Below the pieces are notes generated by a model that saw only the letters and a program-made list of their open reading frames with translations, did no database searches and was not told where the DNA came from. 64,000 bases of DNA from Acetonema longum DSM 6540. Lineage in GTDB: Bacteria; Bacillota; Negativicutes; Sporomusales; Acetonemataceae. Every line of letters starts with the position of its first letter. Position 1 is the stretch's first letter. The stretch is from the NCBI RefSeq assembly GCF_000219125.1, contig NZ_AFGF01000126.1:1-64000 (forward strand). Reading direction: 5' to 3'. Positions 17,101 through 25,282 of this stretch are shown here, piece after piece. The position numbers and the translations under genes are program-made.

Positions 17101-17463
17101 AGACCGTTGAAAAAGGCACATCTGCGTCACTTCACCTCCGATGGACGGATCAGTCAGAAAACGTCTCTTTTCGGATTCTAGGCAATAGATATTTTGCTGT
17201 GGCTACGCCCGAGAAGCGATCTGCTTTCTTCCTGGTCTTACGATGCTTCGCATCTTTTTAGTATCGACGTACCCTGCGAACGTACAGTCTCACGCCCGTC
17301 CTTGTCGTGCTGTATCAGAATTCGCGACTTTCGGGAGAGTGATGATAGTGAGTGGTTCTTATAACCCGAAAAGTCGTCTGAATTCCTCACTAATGCGGCA
17401 ACACAGACGTTGCTCTTACCTAGCATCTCGACTTTTTTGAACGGCCCCAGATTCGAGGTAAAA
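17101..17463 (+). repeat. Interspersed structured repeat, copy R4 (longest, with insertion)
   Basis: The copy starts with GACCGTTGAAAAAGGC at 17102 and ends with TTTTTTGAACGGCCCCAGATTCGAGG. Between these lie an extra segment of about 120 nt (about 17141-17262) not in the other copies, the GACGTACCCTGCGAACGTAC module, the long hairpin GAATTCGCGACTTTCGGG (17318-17335) with CCCGAAAAGTCGTCTGAATTC (17365-17385), and a small hairpin GCAAC/GTTGC (17398-17413). The extra segment includes GATGC-ttc-GCATC followed by five Ts (17242-17259), which may be a weak terminator. This fills the gap of about 400 nt between xerC and hslV. Confidence 0.9.
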
Positions 17464-17497
17464 GGTGAGTTCCATAATAAACAGTAGGAGGGCTTTT

Positions 17498-18028
17498 ATG
17501 TTTCATGCGACCACGATCGTCGCCGTATGCCATCAGGGGAAAGTCGCGGTGGCAGGTGACGGGCAGGTGACTTTTGGCGGTAATACCGTAATGAAGCATA
17601 ACGCGAAAAAAGTGCGAACACTGTATCAGGGAAAAGTTCTGGCCGGATTTGCCGGATCTGTGGCTGATGCGTTTACTTTGTTTGAAAAATTTGAAAGAAA
17701 ACTGGGAGAGCAGCATGGCAATGTGTTGCGCTCAGCGGTAGAACTGGCCAAGGACTGGCGTATGGATCGGGTATTGCGACGCCTGGAGGCATTGCTGATC
17801 GTCGCGGATCAAGAACACTTGCTGATATTGTCGGGTAACGGTGAAGTCATTGAGCCGGATGACGGCATTGCCGCCATTGGTTCCGGCGGGGCTTATGCTT
17901 TGGCTGCCGCCCGGGCGCTGGTACGATATTCGGATCTGTCGGCTGCCGCTATCGCCCGCAGTGCATTGGAAATCGCCGCCGGCATTTGTGTGTATACCAA
18001 TGACCATATTACCTTGGAAGAATTATAA
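17498..18028 (+). CDS. hslV: ATP-dependent protease subunit HslV (ClpQ)
   Basis: This is the peptidase of the HslUV (ClpYQ) two-component protease. The 176-residue product starts [10 protein letters not shown]; the TT pair is the N-terminal threonine nucleophile region, with four residues before it. The motifs GDGQVTFG and FAGSVADAF are typical. I chose ATG 17498, which has TAGGAGG upstream; the longer frame from 17465 begins in repeat R4 sequence. hslU follows after 17 nt, and the xerC-hslV-hslU-codY order is conserved in Bacillus. Confidence 0.96.
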   Translation: MFHATTIVAVCHQGKVAVAGDGQVTFGGNTVMKHNAKKVRTLYQGKVLAGFAGSVADAFTLFEKFERKLGEQHGNVLRSAVELAKDWRMDRVLRRLEALLIVADQEHLLILSGNGEVIEPDDGIAAIGSGGAYALAAARALVRYSDLSAAAIARSALEIAAGICVYTNDHITLEEL

Positions 18029-18045
18029 CGCGGAGGGATGGGTGG

Positions 18046-19449
18046 ATGGGTTCTGTAGAGTTAACACCCAAACAAATCGTCGCTGAACTTGATAAATATA
18101 TTGTCGGGCAATATCAAGCGAAAAGATCGGTGGCCATTGCCTTGCGCAACCGGTGGAGAAGCAAACAGCTGGCCCCGGAATTGAAAGAAGAGATCATTCC
18201 CAAAAACATATTGATGATTGGCCCGACAGGAGTAGGAAAAACCGAAATTGCCCGGCGTTTAGCCAAATTGGTTCATGCGCCGTTTGTCAAGGTGGAGGCT
18301 ACTAAATTTACCGAAGTTGGATATGTGGGGCGTGATGTGGAATCTATGGTGCGTGATCTGATTGAAACATCGATTCGCATCGTCAAACAGGAAAAGATGC
18401 TGGAAGTGAATGATAAGGCGAAAGAATTGGCGGAAGAACAGATTCTTGAATACTTTTGCCCGTCACGCCGTAAAGATTCAGTTCGTAATCCATTTGAAAT
18501 ATTATTTAACGGAGGGGGGGATTTTACCGAGAAGAAAAAAGCGGAAGAACAGGCGCAGGCTGATATCTCGGAGAATGAGCGGGAATGGTGGCGCTATAGA
18601 CTGGCAGACGGTCAATTGGAAGAAGAACTGATCGAAATCACCGTTGAGGATAACAACAATCCCATGGTAGGAATGTTTGCCGGGTCAGGTATTGAGGAAA
18701 TGGGCATTAATTTTAACGATATGTTAGGAAACTTGCTGCCGAAACGTCCCAAGAAACGTAAAGTTACGGTTGCCAACGCCAGAAAAATTATGATCCAGGA
18801 AGAAGCGCAAAAGTTAATTGATATGGATAATGTGATAGCCACAGCTGTTGAGAGAGCAGAAAATTCCGGTATAATATTTATTGATGAGATTGACAAAATT
18901 ACCGGACGAGGACGTTCAACCGGGCCCGATGTTTCCCGCGAGGGAGTTCAGCGCGATATTTTGCCCATTGTAGAAGGGTCCACCGTAGTGACCAAATATG
19001 GGCCGGTCAAGACGGACCATATCCTGTTTATCGCCGCCGGCGCTTTTCATATTTCCAAACCTTCTGACCTGATTCCAGAATTGCAGGGACGCTTTCCGAT
19101 TCGGGTAGAACTGACCAATCTTACCAAAGAAGATTTCCGTCAAATATTGACAGAACCGGCTCAGGCGCTCATTAAACAGTATACCGGCCTGCTGGAAGTA
19201 GAAGGTGTTTATGTATCTTTTGCCCCTGATGCCATTGACGAGTTAGCCGATATTGCCTGCCGGGTAAACTCCCAGACCGAAAACATAGGCGCCAGAAGGC
19301 TCCATACAGTTATGGAAAAGCTTTTGGAGGACCTGGCTTTTAACGCCCCGGATGTGGGTGAAACAACAATATTAATTGATCGTTTATATGTAAAAAACAA
19401 ATTGGATCATATTGTGGTCAATCAAGATCTAAGCCAGTATATTCTATAA
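18046..19449 (+). CDS. hslU: HslU ATPase subunit (ClpY)
   Basis: HslU unfolds substrates and feeds them to HslV. The 467-residue AAA+ protein has Walker A GPTGVGKT (residues 59-66), the pore motif region GYVGRDVES, an intermediate I-domain (about 105-245), Walker [11 protein letters not shown] and the sensor region [22 protein letters not shown]-like block. The extreme C-terminus QDLSQYIL is the tail that docks into HslV. CGGAGG precedes ATG 18046. Confidence 0.97.
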   Translation: MGSVELTPKQIVAELDKYIVGQYQAKRSVAIALRNRWRSKQLAPELKEEIIPKNILMIGPTGVGKTEIARRLAKLVHAPFVKVEATKFTEVGYVGRDVESMVRDLIETSIRIVKQEKMLEVNDKAKELAEEQILEYFCPSRRKDSVRNPFEILFNGGGDFTEKKKAEEQAQADISENEREWWRYRLADGQLEEELIEITVEDNNNPMVGMFAGSGIEEMGINFNDMLGNLLPKRPKKRKVTVANARKIMIQEEAQKLIDMDNVIATAVERAENSGIIFIDEIDKITGRGRSTGPDVSREGVQRDILPIVEGSTVVTKYGPVKTDHILFIAAGAFHISKPSDLIPELQGRFPIRVELTNLTKEDFRQILTEPAQALIKQYTGLLEVEGVYVSFAPDAIDELADIACRVNSQTENIGARRLHTVMEKLLEDLAFNAPDVGETTILIDRLYVKNKLDHIVVNQDLSQYIL

Positions 19450-19478
19450 GAGAATTGGATGAAAGGCAGGAACGTAAC

Positions 19479-20255
19479 ATGCAGACGCTTTTGGAGAGGA
19501 CCCGGAAAGTTAATCGGTTGCTGCAAAAATCGGAAAATCTTGAATTTAGCGAAATTTCTTCCGTGCTTTCACACGTGATGAATGCAAATATATATATTGT
19601 CGGCAAAGATGGGACAGTATCGGGCTATGCATTATTGGATAACTTTGAATGCGATTTAATGAAAGATAAAGTTTTGAAGTTGGGTCATTTCCCCGAGCGT
19701 TATGTCGAATGGCTGCTGAGAATTACCGAGACATCTCCCAACCGGCAATTGGAAAATGGCATATGCGCTTTCAGTCAAGGGACAGATTGCATTTTCCAGG
19801 AAAAATTCACCAGCATTATACCGATCTATGGCGGAGGGGATAGGATCGGCACGCTGATTGTAGCTAAATTTAACGATTATTTTACAGATGATGATTTGCT
19901 TTTAGCAGAATACGGCGCTACTGTGGTTGGTATGGAAATCTTGCGGGAACGCAGCGAGAAAATTGAAATCGAGGCTAGGAAAAAGGCAACAGTGCAGGTG
20001 GCTTTAGGGACCTTGTCCTATTCCGAACTGGAAGCCGTCATGCATATTCTTAGTGAATTAGACGGCAGTGAAGGACTGTTAGTTGCCAGCAAAATTGCCG
20101 ATCGGGTAGGTATAACCCGTTCTGTCATTGTGAATGCCCTGCGAAAATTTGAAAGCGCCGGCGTAATTGAATCCAAGTCTTTAGGTATGAAGGGAACTTA
20201 CATTCGCGTATTAAACGAAAGACTGTTAGATGAGTTAAAAAAATTAAAAAAATAA
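19479..20255 (+). CDS. codY: GTP-sensing transcriptional repressor CodY
   Basis: CodY senses branched-chain amino acids and GTP and represses stationary-phase and nutrient genes, often including motility. The 258-residue product has an N-terminal GAF domain (about 1-155) and a C-terminal winged helix-turn-helix with ASKIADRVGITRSVIVNALRK (about residues 202-222). ATG 19479 gives the standard family length and N-terminus (MQTLLERTRKVNRLLQ); the frame is open to TTG 19455 but that adds unlikely residues. The ribosome site AGGCAGGA is modest. Position between hslU and the flagellar operon is the Bacillus arrangement. Confidence 0.96.
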   Translation: MQTLLERTRKVNRLLQKSENLEFSEISSVLSHVMNANIYIVGKDGTVSGYALLDNFECDLMKDKVLKLGHFPERYVEWLLRITETSPNRQLENGICAFSQGTDCIFQEKFTSIIPIYGGGDRIGTLIVAKFNDYFTDDDLLLAEYGATVVGMEILRERSEKIEIEARKKATVQVALGTLSYSELEAVMHILSELDGSEGLLVASKIADRVGITRSVIVNALRKFESAGVIESKSLGMKGTYIRVLNERLLDELKKLKK

Positions 20256-20265
20256 TGCAGGCCAG

Positions 20266-20309
20266 AAAAAAGGTCAGCCACAGAGTTTATGGTGGTTGAC
20301 CTTTTTGTT
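20266..20309 (+). terminator. Strong terminator after codY
   Basis: AAAAAAGGTCAGCCA (20266-20280) pairs with TGGTTGACCTTTTT (20293-20306) with one G-T pair, and the right arm supplies the T-run. The symmetrical A- and T-tracts would allow function on both strands. Confidence 0.9.
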
Positions 20310-20339
20310 TGACATAAGGCGCCTGTATACTCGTATAAC
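20309..20339 (+). promoter_or_regulatory. Candidate promoter of the flagellar operon
   Basis: A perfect -35 TTGACA (20309-20314) is followed after a long 19-nt spacer by TATAAC (20334-20339). The spacer contains the 8-bp palindrome AGGCGCCT (20317-20324). It starts inside the tail of the codY terminator. The long spacer would make basal activity weak unless an activator helps. Confidence 0.5.
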
Positions 20340-20340
20340 T

Positions 20341-20485
20341 AAGACCAAAGTCTTAATTTCTGCTACCAAGGGCTAAAAAAGATTCTCTTTGGAGGTATTT
20401 GAAGGATTTGCATAATTAATGTAGAATTATGTTAGCAAATGTGCTAAAAAACACCATAAAATACAATGATAGAGGAGGGAGTTTC
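20341..20485 (+). promoter_or_regulatory. Structured leader of flgB
   Basis: Two alternative hairpins share the segment GTCTT. One is AAGAC-CAAA-GTCTT (20341-20354). The other is CCAAAGTCTT (20345-20354) with AAGATTCTCTTTGG (20379-20392, one bulge). The second arm of the latter overlaps a GGAGG at 20391-20395 that is followed by a TTG-initiated six-codon frame. No known riboswitch consensus was recognised. The real flgB ribosome site AGGAGGG is at 20474-20480. Confidence 0.4.
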
Positions 20486-20911
20486 TTGTTAAAATCCTTG
20501 CTGTCATCACCTCAAGTTTCAGCATTGGAAAAAGCGATATCCGTTGCTTCGCTTCGCCATAAAGTTATCAGTGATAACATGGCTAACGTGAACACACCGG
20601 GCTTTAAGAGAAGTGAAGTGGTCTTTGAAGAAAAATTACAAGAGGCGATGCAGCAGCAATCGGCTGCTAAATTGCCTTTGGTCTTGACTCATGAGCGGCA
20701 TTTGCCCAGCCTCCACAGCAAGCCCAAAACAAATGATATGGAGTTGAGAACTGTCACTGACAATAGCCTGCGTACCGACGGAAACAATGTGGATATTGAT
20801 GCTGAAATGGCGAATATGGCTAAAAACAGCATTTATTATAACGCTTCCATTCAAAAGCTGAGCAGTTACTTTTCCAATATCAAATCGGTGATTAATGATG
20901 GGAGGCGCTAA
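20486..20911 (+). CDS. flgB: Flagellar basal-body rod protein FlgB
   Basis: FlgB forms the proximal rod just above the MS ring. The 141-residue product has the conserved N-terminal SDNMANVNTPGFKRSEV motif and the C-terminal NMAKNSIYYNASIQKLSSYFSNIKSVI helix that coil together in axial proteins. I chose TTG 20486 because AGGAGGG lies 5 nt upstream and this gives the family's N-terminus; the frame is open to ATG 20429, which has no ribosome site. It is the first gene of the long fla/che operon. Confidence 0.95.
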   Translation: MLKSLLSSPQVSALEKAISVASLRHKVISDNMANVNTPGFKRSEVVFEEKLQEAMQQQSAAKLPLVLTHERHLPSLHSKPKTNDMELRTVTDNSLRTDGNNVDIDAEMANMAKNSIYYNASIQKLSSYFSNIKSVINDGRR

Positions 20912-20913
20912 TC

Positions 20914-21372
20914 ATGGGTCTGTTTGATGCGATTAATTCATCGGCTTCCGGAATGACCGCCGAACGGTTGAGGATGGATGTGATTTCAAATAACATCGCC
21001 AACGCCAATACAACCCGGACTGTCGAGGGTGGAGCCTACCGGCGCCAAATGGTAGTGTTCGAACCGAGAAACCCGCAGCCCCAAAAATCGTTTAAAAGCA
21101 TTTTAACCGGTCAAATGGATCAGGCGGATCAAACGAAGATTGGGACCGGGGTGCGTGTGGTTGGAATTCAAAAAGACGATTCACCGACTCGCCAGATTTT
21201 TGATCCTTCTCACCCGGACGCGGATCTGGAAGGGTATGTGGAAATGCCGAACGTGAATGTTGTAACCGAGATGGTGGATATGATCACGGCATCCAGAGCA
21301 TATGAGGCAAATGTAACTGCAGTTAATGCGGCGAAAGCTATGGCAATGAAGGCGCTAGAAATAGGCAAATAG
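20914..21372 (+). CDS. flgC: Flagellar basal-body rod protein FlgC
   Basis: FlgC is a proximal rod subunit. The 152-residue product has the N-terminal FDAINSSASGMTAERLRMD-like helix and SNNIANANTTRT motif, and the C-terminal EMVDMITASRAYEANVTAVNAAKAM helix typical of rod proteins. It begins 2 nt after flgB stops, with GGGAGG inside the end of flgB as ribosome site. The flgB-flgC-fliE order is universal for this operon type. Confidence 0.97.
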   Translation: MGLFDAINSSASGMTAERLRMDVISNNIANANTTRTVEGGAYRRQMVVFEPRNPQPQKSFKSILTGQMDQADQTKIGTGVRVVGIQKDDSPTRQIFDPSHPDADLEGYVEMPNVNVVTEMVDMITASRAYEANVTAVNAAKAMAMKALEIGK

Positions 21373-21383
21373 GAGGAGTATGA

Positions 21384-21686
21384 ATGCGAGCTGAACCATT
21401 GAAACTGACTCCGGTTAGTAATAGTTCAATGAGCTTGACCAGCGGCAAAGCAGCGCCAGAGGACGAAAAGCCATTTGGCGAGTTTTTGAGCGAGGCTCTT
21501 AATGAAGTCAATGAACTGCAACATGCATCCAAGGTGGCATCTCTTAATTTGGTTGCGGGGAAAGTTCAAGATATTTCGGAAGTCATGGTCGCGACGGAAA
21601 AAGCTTCTGTAGCCTTGCAGCTGACGATGCAGGTTCGCAATAAAATAGTGGATGCTTATCAGGAAATTATGCGTATGCAAGTGTAG
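21384..21686 (+). CDS. fliE: Flagellar hook-basal body protein FliE
   Basis: FliE joins the MS ring to the rod. The 100-residue product shows the conserved C-terminal region EVMVATEKASVALQLTMQVRNKIVDAYQEIMRMQV, and FGEFLSEALNEVNELQ earlier. AGGAGG lies about 8 nt upstream of ATG 21384. Directly downstream of flgC, as expected for the export-initiating rod adaptor. Confidence 0.96.
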   Translation: MRAEPLKLTPVSNSSMSLTSGKAAPEDEKPFGEFLSEALNEVNELQHASKVASLNLVAGKVQDISEVMVATEKASVALQLTMQVRNKIVDAYQEIMRMQV

Positions 21687-21733
21687 GACTGTTTTTAATT
21701 TCTACTTAATTGTGGCTTGAAAGGGTGGAGACG

Positions 21734-23326
21734 ATGGCCGATTGGAAAGAACAGTCTCTGCGCTTGTGGCAAAATATAGGTAAAAGAGAAAGGTATATCA
21801 TTATTGGCGCCGCTATATTGCTGTTCGCTGCCATACTGACGTGGAGTTATTGGTGGGGTGGACGCCCGGAAAATGTACCTTTGTTTACCAATATGGATGC
21901 TGAAGATGCAGGCGAAGTTGCTGCAAAACTAAAAGAACTGAAAATACCTTACGAAATTGGTGAAAATGGTACTACCATTCTGGTTTCTTCCAAGGATGTA
22001 TATCGGATACGACTTGATTTAGCCGGACAAGGCTTGCCGAAAGGCAAGAAGGGTTTTGAAATTTTTGACCAAAACAAGTTCGGCGTTACGGAATTTCAGA
22101 ATAAAGTATATTTATTACAAGCACTGCAAGGGGAACTGGCCCGCACGATAGAACAAATGGCGGAAGTGGAAAGAGCCAGAGTTCATATTGTTCTGTCGGA
22201 GGGCAGTTTGTACAAAAAGGACGAAAAACCGGCTACAGCGTCCATTATGCTTAAATTACATCCCAAGGCGGAATTGAGCAAAGAGCAGGTGAAGGGTATT
22301 GTAAACCTGGTTGCTCACAGCATTCAGGATTTGAAGCCGGAAAACATCACGGTGGTGGACAGTTTCGCCCGTGTCCTGAATGGACCGGAAGAAGACGAAG
22401 CGGAACTGGCCCAGCAGATGAAACTGGACGGCAAGAGAAATATTACCCAAATGGAACTAGCCCGCAAGATTCAGGACAGCTTGCAAAGAGGAGCCCAGTC
22501 CATGCTGGAGCAGGTAATGGGTCCGGGAAAAGCGGCTGTTCGCGTCAACGTGGAACTGGACTTCGATCAACGGATCATTGATCGGCAAATTTTCCAACCG
22601 GTTGTGGATGATAAAGGAATTATAAGAAGCACCCAGGAACTTAACGAATCCTATACAGGTAATTCAACAGCGCCCGGTCCTGCACCCGGAGGCGTTCCCG
22701 GCGTAACGTCCAATATTCCGGGCTATGTAACTGGCAATAATAATAATTCTCAGTCAAACTATGAGAAAAAAGAGTTTACCCGCAATTATGAAATCAATGA
22801 AACTAAGGAAAAAGTGGTTGCCTCTCCTGGTTCGATTAAGCGGCTGACCGTGTCGGTACTGGTGGATGCCGCCTTTAATAAAGCCCAGCAGGACAGTATC
22901 GCCAAAGTGGTGGCATCTGCTGTCGGGCTGAATCCGGCCCGGGGTGACGCGATTGCCGTGGAAGCTATTGCCTTTAGCACGGATATTGCCGACAAGCAAA
23001 GACAAGAAGAATTGGCGATGGAAGAAAAACAGAAACAGTCGTTATATCTGAAACTGGGCATCGGCGCCTCGATCTTGCTTGCCGCATTGTTGATTGTTTG
23101 GATGGTCCTGAGACACCGCCGACGGGAAGCGGAAATGCAAATGGCGGCTATGCTGCCTCCGGAACCTCAGGAGATCGACATTCCCCTGGAGGAAGAAGAA
23201 AGGTTGCCGGAGTTGTCGCCGGAAGAAATAGAACGAACGCAGCAGCGTGAAGCTATTGAAAAATTTGCCAAAACCAAGCCGGAGGAAGCGTCACAATTGC
23301 TTCGCGCCTGGCTGGCGGATGAATAG
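21734..23326 (+). CDS. fliF: Flagellar MS-ring protein FliF
   Basis: FliF forms the MS ring in the cytoplasmic membrane. The 530-residue product has an N-terminal membrane helix (about residues 24-42), the ring-building domains with LDLAGQGLPKGKKGFEIFDQ and ARVHIVLSEGSLY, a Gly/Asn/Pro-rich linker near residues 310-345, a second membrane helix (about 445-465, LGIGASILLAALLIVWMVL) and a C-terminal cytoplasmic tail that binds FliG. I chose ATG 21734 with GGTGGAG upstream; the frame also opens at TTG 21710. Confidence 0.97.
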   Translation: MADWKEQSLRLWQNIGKRERYIIIGAAILLFAAILTWSYWWGGRPENVPLFTNMDAEDAGEVAAKLKELKIPYEIGENGTTILVSSKDVYRIRLDLAGQGLPKGKKGFEIFDQNKFGVTEFQNKVYLLQALQGELARTIEQMAEVERARVHIVLSEGSLYKKDEKPATASIMLKLHPKAELSKEQVKGIVNLVAHSIQDLKPENITVVDSFARVLNGPEEDEAELAQQMKLDGKRNITQMELARKIQDSLQRGAQSMLEQVMGPGKAAVRVNVELDFDQRIIDRQIFQPVVDDKGIIRSTQELNESYTGNSTAPGPAPGGVPGVTSNIPGYVTGNNNNSQSNYEKKEFTRNYEINETKEKVVASPGSIKRLTVSVLVDAAFNKAQQDSIAKVVASAVGLNPARGDAIAVEAIAFSTDIADKQRQEELAMEEKQKQSLYLKLGIGASILLAALLIVWMVLRHRRREAEMQMAAMLPPEPQEIDIPLEEEERLPELSPEEIERTQQREAIEKFAKTKPEEASQLLRAWLADE

Positions 23327-23343
23327 GCGGAAGGGGTGCGTTC

Positions 23344-24354
23344 ATGTACCAGTCGACTGAATTAACCGGCAAGCAAAAAGCAGCTATATTATTGATAGCG
23401 CTTGGCCCTGATATTTCCGCTCAGATTTTTCGCCATTTGCGCGAAGAGGAAATTGAAAAGCTTACCTTGGAAATTGCTAATCAGCGGCGAGTGACCCAGG
23501 AACAACAAGATCAGGTGTTGGCCGAGTTCCATCAAATGTGCATCGCCAAAGAGTTTTTGACCAACGGCGGTCTGGATTACGCCAAGGAAATCCTGGAGAT
23601 GGCTCTGGGAGGGGAAAAAGCGGTTTCCATTATCACCCGCCTAACCTCCAGCCTTCAGATCCGGCCCTTTGACTTTGCCCGCAAAACAGATCCTTCGCAA
23701 TTGCTGAACTTTATTCAAAACGAGCATCCTCAAACGCTTGCAATGATTATGGCCTATCTTCAGCCGGATCAGTCCGGGGTCATTTTATCGGCGTTGCCGC
23801 CGGAACGACAGGTTGAGGTTGCCAAGAGAATTGCCACCATGGACCGAACTTCGCCGGATGTCATTAAAGACGTGGAACGAATTCTGGAAAGAAAGTTGTC
23901 CTCTATGGCGACACAAGACTTTACCGCTGCCGGAGGTGTGGATTCTATCGTTGAGGTCTTGAACCGGGTGGATCGCACCACGGAACGGACGATTATTGAA
24001 AATCTGGAAGTTCAGCATCCTGAATTGGCGGAAGAGATCAAGAAACGGATGTTCGTGTTCGAGGACATTGTCCTTTTGGACGACAGGTCTTTGCAGATGG
24101 TTTTGCGGCAGGTTGATTCTAAAGACTTGGCGCTGGCCCTCAAAGGTTCCTCCAGTGAAGTTACCGATAAAGTATACCGCAATATGTCTAAACGGGCATC
24201 GGATATGCTCCGGGAAGAAATTCAGTATATGGGACCGGTCCGTATCCGGGACGTGGAAGAGGCACAACAGAAAATTGTCAATGTAATCCGCAGTTTGGAG
24301 GAATCCGGCGAAATTGTGGTCTCAAGAGGCAAAGGAGACGAGATTATTGTCTAG
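23344..24354 (+). CDS. fliG: Flagellar motor switch protein FliG
   Basis: FliG is the switch-complex subunit that interacts with the stator and converts ion flow into torque. The 336-residue product is of normal length, with KQKAAILLIALGPDISAQIF at the N-terminus, the EHPQT motif (FIQNEHPQTLAMIMAYL), and the C-terminal torque domain with FVFEDIVLLDDRSLQMVLRQ and MSKRASDMLREEIQYMGPVR, holding the charged residues that face MotA. The ribosome site is GGAAGGGG upstream of ATG 23344. Confidence 0.97.
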   Translation: MYQSTELTGKQKAAILLIALGPDISAQIFRHLREEEIEKLTLEIANQRRVTQEQQDQVLAEFHQMCIAKEFLTNGGLDYAKEILEMALGGEKAVSIITRLTSSLQIRPFDFARKTDPSQLLNFIQNEHPQTLAMIMAYLQPDQSGVILSALPPERQVEVAKRIATMDRTSPDVIKDVERILERKLSSMATQDFTAAGGVDSIVEVLNRVDRTTERTIIENLEVQHPELAEEIKKRMFVFEDIVLLDDRSLQMVLRQVDSKDLALALKGSSSEVTDKVYRNMSKRASDMLREEIQYMGPVRIRDVEEAQQKIVNVIRSLEESGEIVVSRGKGDEIIV

Positions 24355-25282
24355 GGTTATTAAGCAAGCTCAGCTTGGAGAAAAACCGGTTGTGATTAAT
24401 AATCCCAAGATAACTCAGGACAGTCTGTCTGTGCCTGCTGGTGATTTGCAAGAAATTCCGGAATTGCCGGATGATGTCTCTCAGGTAACTCTGGATTTAG
24501 CCCTTGATAATCCGCAGACCATAGACGTGGAAGTTGAATCGCCGGATGAAAGTCTGGAAACGATTGATGACGTACCTCCAGTCGTTTATGCGGACTTGGT
24601 GAATCACGAAGATTTGATAAACCAGGAAATTGAGAATGCCAAGTTACAGGCCCAAGCGATGATTGACGAGGCAGAAACAAAGGCGGCTCAAATCATAGAA
24701 GAAGCCAACAAAGAAATGGCTGCCGCGAAAGAGCAAGTGATGGAAGAAAGCCGTCAGCAAGGTTTTGCGGACGGGCAAAAGCAAGGTTGGGATGAAGGCT
24801 ATCAAGAAGGGCTGTCCAAAGGTAAGCAAGAGGCTCTCGACCAAATGCAAGAGCAACTTAATGCGTCGACCTGTCAGGCTGCCGAGCTGATTCAATATGC
24901 GACCAAACAGGCCGATGAATTGCTGATTCAGTCTGAACGCCAGATGGTCGAGTTGTCTTTGTCCATAGCGCAAAAGATTATTGCCCAGCAATTGGACGAA
25001 ACCGCCACCGGAACGGTGACGCTGGTGAAAGCGGCGCTGGCTAAGGTGCGGGATCAGGAACAGCTCACCATTCGGGTGAATCCCGCTGATTACGAGCGGC
25101 TCCTTAAAGCGCAAAACGAGTTGGACCGGTACATAGAGCGGGAACATGTCATTTCTCTCGCTCCTGATCAAACCCTTGCGAATGGCGGCTGCATCATTGA
25201 AACCGCTTATGGTTCAGTCGATGCCCGTGTTGATTCTCAACTGGACGCCTTGAAGAAAGCACTGCAGGAAGCGATGCCATGA
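24347..25282 (+). CDS. fliH: Flagellar assembly protein FliH
   Basis: FliH regulates the export ATPase FliI and links it to the C ring. The 311-residue product has an acidic N-terminal third, an Ala/Glu-rich coiled coil (about 95-190) with GxxxG-like spacing in GFADGQKQGWDEGYQEGLSKGKQ, and a C-terminal domain (about 195-310) resembling the peripheral stalk of ATP synthases. TTG 24347 is the likely start, with AAAGGAGA about 10 nt upstream. It overlaps the fliG stop by 8 nt. Its stop overlaps fliI as ATGA. Confidence 0.9.
   Translation: MSRVIKQAQLGEKPVVINNPKITQDSLSVPAGDLQEIPELPDDVSQVTLDLALDNPQTIDVEVESPDESLETIDDVPPVVYADLVNHEDLINQEIENAKLQAQAMIDEAETKAAQIIEEANKEMAAAKEQVMEESRQQGFADGQKQGWDEGYQEGLSKGKQEALDQMQEQLNASTCQAAELIQYATKQADELLIQSERQMVELSLSIAQKIIAQQLDETATGTVTLVKAALAKVRDQEQLTIRVNPADYERLLKAQNELDRYIEREHVISLAPDQTLANGGCIIETAYGSVDARVDSQLDALKKALQEAMP

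Noticed and set aside
17243-17440. A short gene within repeat R4
   Set aside because: The frame consists of repeat sequence with hairpin constraints; other copies of the repeat do not keep this frame open.
20341-20485. A c-di-GMP riboswitch in front of flgB
   Set aside because: The GEMM-I core elements (the GACGCAAAGC-type joint and the GAAA/tetraloop-receptor helices) could not be found; only simple hairpins are seen.
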